NCBI RefSeq assembly: GCF_030816015.1
Contig: NZ_JAUSXN010000001.1
Span: 2,418,001 to 2,482,000 of the forward strand
Length of the DNA: 64,000 nt
Direction of reading: 5' to 3'
DNA from: Pedobacter sp. W3I1
GTDB taxonomy: Bacteria > Bacteroidota > Bacteroidia > Sphingobacteriales > Sphingobacteriaceae
Position 1 is the first letter of the stretch. Every line of letters starts with the position of its first letter. Made by a program: the position numbers and the translations under genes. Below the pieces are notes generated by a model that searched no databases, was not told the DNA's origin, and saw only the letters and a list, made by a program, of their open reading frames with translations. Positions 62,494 to 64,000 of this stretch are shown one piece after another.

Positions 62494-63000
62494 ATGAATA
62501 TTTCACCAAACTCTGTAGTAGCGTTAACTTACGAATTGCATACTACTAACGAAGAAGGACAACAAGTTTTTGTCGAAAAAGCTGACGAAGAAAATCCTTT
62601 AGTATTTTTATATGGCGTTGGCATGATGTTGCCTAAATTTGAAGAGCATTTAACCGGTTTAAAAACTGGTGATGAATATGGTTTCGAACTATCTGCTGCA
62701 GATGGTTATGGCGATATTGATCCGGGTGCTTTTGCCGATTTGCCAAAAACTATGTTTACCGAAGCTGGCGGCGAATTACCAAATGTTGGTGATGTTATTC
62801 CATTGCAAGATAACAATGGTAACCAGTTTAGAGCAGGTGTTACCGCTGTTCACGACGAAACCATTTCAGTAGATTTAAACCACCCAATGGCTGGTAAAAA
62901 CTTAGTGTTTAGTGGTGTGATTTTAAATGTACGTGAAGCTACACAAGATGAATTGGCTCATGGTCATGCACACGGAGCTGATGGTCATTCAGGTCACTAA
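62494..63000 (+). CDS. FKBP-type peptidyl-prolyl isomerase (SlyD-like)
   Basis: A 168-residue isomerase and chaperone. The FKBP domain has SPNSVVALTYELHTTNEEG at the start, PLVFLYGVGMMLPKFEEHLTGLK near 30, then an IF (insert-in-flap) domain of about 60 residues (YGFELSAADGYGDIDP... and VIPLQDNNGNQFRAG), and HPMAGKNLVFSGVILNVREAT. The last ten residues are histidine-rich (HGHAHGADGHSGH), suited to metal binding (nickel or copper) as in SlyD. Transcribed with the YyaL-like gene and followed by a strong terminator. Confidence 0.9.
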   Translation: MNISPNSVVALTYELHTTNEEGQQVFVEKADEENPLVFLYGVGMMLPKFEEHLTGLKTGDEYGFELSAADGYGDIDPGAFADLPKTMFTEAGGELPNVGDVIPLQDNNGNQFRAGVTAVHDETISVDLNHPMAGKNLVFSGVILNVREATQDELAHGHAHGADGHSGH

Positions 63001-63022
63001 TTAATCGATATAAATTATTCCT

Positions 63023-63072
63023 AAAGAAGTCAAGTTTAAATGGCTAAGCTGCTATTTAAACTTGACTTCTTT
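63023..63072 (+). terminator. Intrinsic terminator of the SlyD-like gene
   Basis: AAAGAAGTCAAGTTTAAAT (63023-63041) pairs perfectly over 19 bases with ATTTAAACTTGACTTCTTT (63054-63072), with a 12-base loop. Convergent stops at 63000 and 63089 frame it, so it could end transcription from both sides. Confidence 0.85.
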
Positions 63073-63088
63073 CGTTGATATCCATGTT

Positions 63089-63718
63089 TTAATCTTGAAA
63101 AACCTCTTCCAGGACAAGTGAAAACCCTGGCATAATAGGCGTTGTTACCACTTCACCAATGGTTAGCAGTTTTGTAGGCTGGAACTTACCTTTTTCATCA
63201 AGAATATATTTAAAAAAAGTTTTATCAGAAGGACTCACTATCCAGTATTCTTTAACGCCCGCTTCTTCATAAACCTCATATTTGTTGATCAGTTCTTTTT
63301 TATTGTTGCCTGGCGATAAAATTTCGACTACAATATCTGGAGCACCAATACATCCACGTTTATCCAGTTTGGTCTGATCACAAACCACCACAATATCAGG
63401 TTGCACTACAGTGAAAACTTCTTGGTCATCTTGAGTTTTCTTTGCTAACCGAACATCAAATGGTGCAGTATAAACATGACATTGTTTTCCTTTTAGAATA
63501 TTATATATCGGTCCGAAAATATTGGTTAAAACTTCTTGATGAATCCTGGAAGGAGCGGGACTCATTTTAAATAAGTGCCCTTTAATAATTTCCAATCGTT
63601 CATCAAAAGCGAAACGCATATAATCTGCATAGCTATAGGAAGCGGAAAAATCGACCTCATTAAGTGTCTTAATTGCTGGCAGTTCCTCTTCAGTTGGATA
63701 TGGTTTAATGGTTTTCAT
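63089..63718 (-). CDS. Uma2-family (DUF820) nuclease-fold protein
   Basis: A 209-residue PD-(D/E)xK-fold protein of the Uma2 family (named for Cyanobacteria and Actinobacteria expansions). Key words are FDVRLAKKTQDDQEVFTVVQPDIVVVCD near residue 105 (central QPDI Asp) and KRGCIGAPDIVVEILSPGNN near 137 (catalytic Glu of VEILSP), followed by KKELINKYEVYEEAGVKEYWIV with a Lys. A nuclease is predicted by fold; no DNA target is known. It lies eight bases upstream of an adjacent gene of the same family, see next. Confidence 0.85.
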   Translation of the reverse strand: MKTIKPYPTEEELPAIKTLNEVDFSASYSYADYMRFAFDERLEIIKGHLFKMSPAPSRIHQEVLTNIFGPIYNILKGKQCHVYTAPFDVRLAKKTQDDQEVFTVVQPDIVVVCDQTKLDKRGCIGAPDIVVEILSPGNNKKELINKYEVYEEAGVKEYWIVSPSDKTFFKYILDEKGKFQPTKLLTIGEVVTTPIMPGFSLVLEEVFQD

Positions 63719-63726
63719 ACTTTTTG

Positions 63727-64000
63727 TTAATCCTGGAAAACCTCTTCCAAAAGGAGCTTAAAACCAGGGATAATCTTTGTGCTTACCTCTTCGCCCTCAG
63801 TGAGCAGTTTTGTGGGTTGAAACTTACCTTTTTCATCAAGAATATATCTGAAAAATGTTTTTTCTTCAGGGCTAACTATCCAATATTCTTTAACGCCCGC
63901 TTCTTCATAAACTTCATATTTGTTAATCAGCTCTTTTTTGTTGTTGCCTGGCGATAAAATTTCGACAACGATATCTGGTGCACCAATACATCCACGCTTA
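63727..64000 (-). CDS. Second Uma2-family gene, partial (cut by window end)
   Basis: Runs on the minus strand from beyond base 64000 to a stop at 63727-63729. The visible 90 codons encode the C-terminal half of a Uma2 protein, reading GAPDIVVEILSPGNNKKEL..., with YEVYEEAGVKEYWIV and a tail ending EEVFQD, as in its neighbour. It is a close tandem duplicate of the gene at 63089, with many synonymous and some replacement changes. Eight bases separate its stop (63727) from the neighbour's start (63718), so the two are likely one operon. Confidence 0.8.
   Translation of the reverse strand, partial: KRGCIGAPDIVVEILSPGNNKKELINKYEVYEEAGVKEYWIVSPEEKTFFRYILDEKGKFQPTKLLTEGEEVSTKIIPGFKLLLEEVFQD

Overview
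This window reads as a chromosomal segment of a Bacteroidota bacterium, most likely Sphingobacteriaceae and close to Pedobacter. The evidence is an AT-rich genome, a single-chain SecDF, a type IX secretion sorting domain on a secreted hydrolase, promoter-like TAnnTTTG boxes instead of sigma70 boxes, few Shine-Dalgarno sites, and a dense population of short palindromic intergenic repeats of the kind I associate with that family. No rRNA, tRNA, CRISPR array, transposase, integrase or prophage gene was recognised.

Layout. 1-9,100: the end of an MBL-fold hydrolase, the cydAB quinol oxidase, a secreted M28 peptidase, a YciI-like protein, accD and fba, then small genes. 9,200-20,700: metabolism and housekeeping (TonB-like protein, HMG-CoA lyase, NDH-2, SecDF, a folA / toxin-antitoxin / thyA cluster, ispE, OsmC, and a PLP-dependent sulfhydrylase). 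20,900-27,700: a lipoprotein, AlkD-like repair protein, pirin, a degenerate receiver domain, LapA, and a 934-residue secreted protein with a gluzincin-like HExxH...E motif. 27,708-29,600: a long T/G-skewed stretch without a credible gene. 29,800-34,940: a tight tgt-lptF/G-eamA operon, a glycosyltransferase, and rsmG. 35,000-38,200: an AAA ATPase gene bounded by two copies of the 3' end of rsmG, then a BlaR1/BlaI-type pair with an interrupted regulator and a perfect 34-bp palindromic operator. 38,270-46,600: a second M28 peptidase, smc (with an apparent frameshift), a UvrD/PcrA helicase and a DUF493 gene. 46,600-54,700: a repeat-rich gap, a divergent HxlR / NmrA-like pair, two PH-domain membrane proteins, a T9SS-sorted SGNH hydrolase and an M20 dipeptidase. 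54,760-64,000: GH43, MFS, GH25, dipeptide epimerase, a DUF1016 nuclease, a YyaL-type thioredoxin-fold protein, a SlyD-like FKBP and two tandem Uma2-family genes (the last cut by the window end).

Most genes are ordinary core metabolism. The parts worth a second look are (i) the rsmG 3'-end duplication, whose two 88-bp copies differ only at synonymous positions, which marks the ATPase gene as a recent insertion from a related genome; (ii) the 1.77-kb strand-asymmetric non-coding block; (iii) a YafQ-type toxin-antitoxin pair sitting inside the thyA-folA cluster; (iv) the BlaI/BlaR1 system, with a proline-repeat receptor tail and a strong palindromic operator; and (v) several families of hairpin and MITE-like repeats. 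Three reading-frame problems fall within 5.5 kb (about 35.05, 37.98 and 40.49 kb), so local sequence errors must be ruled out before calling decay.
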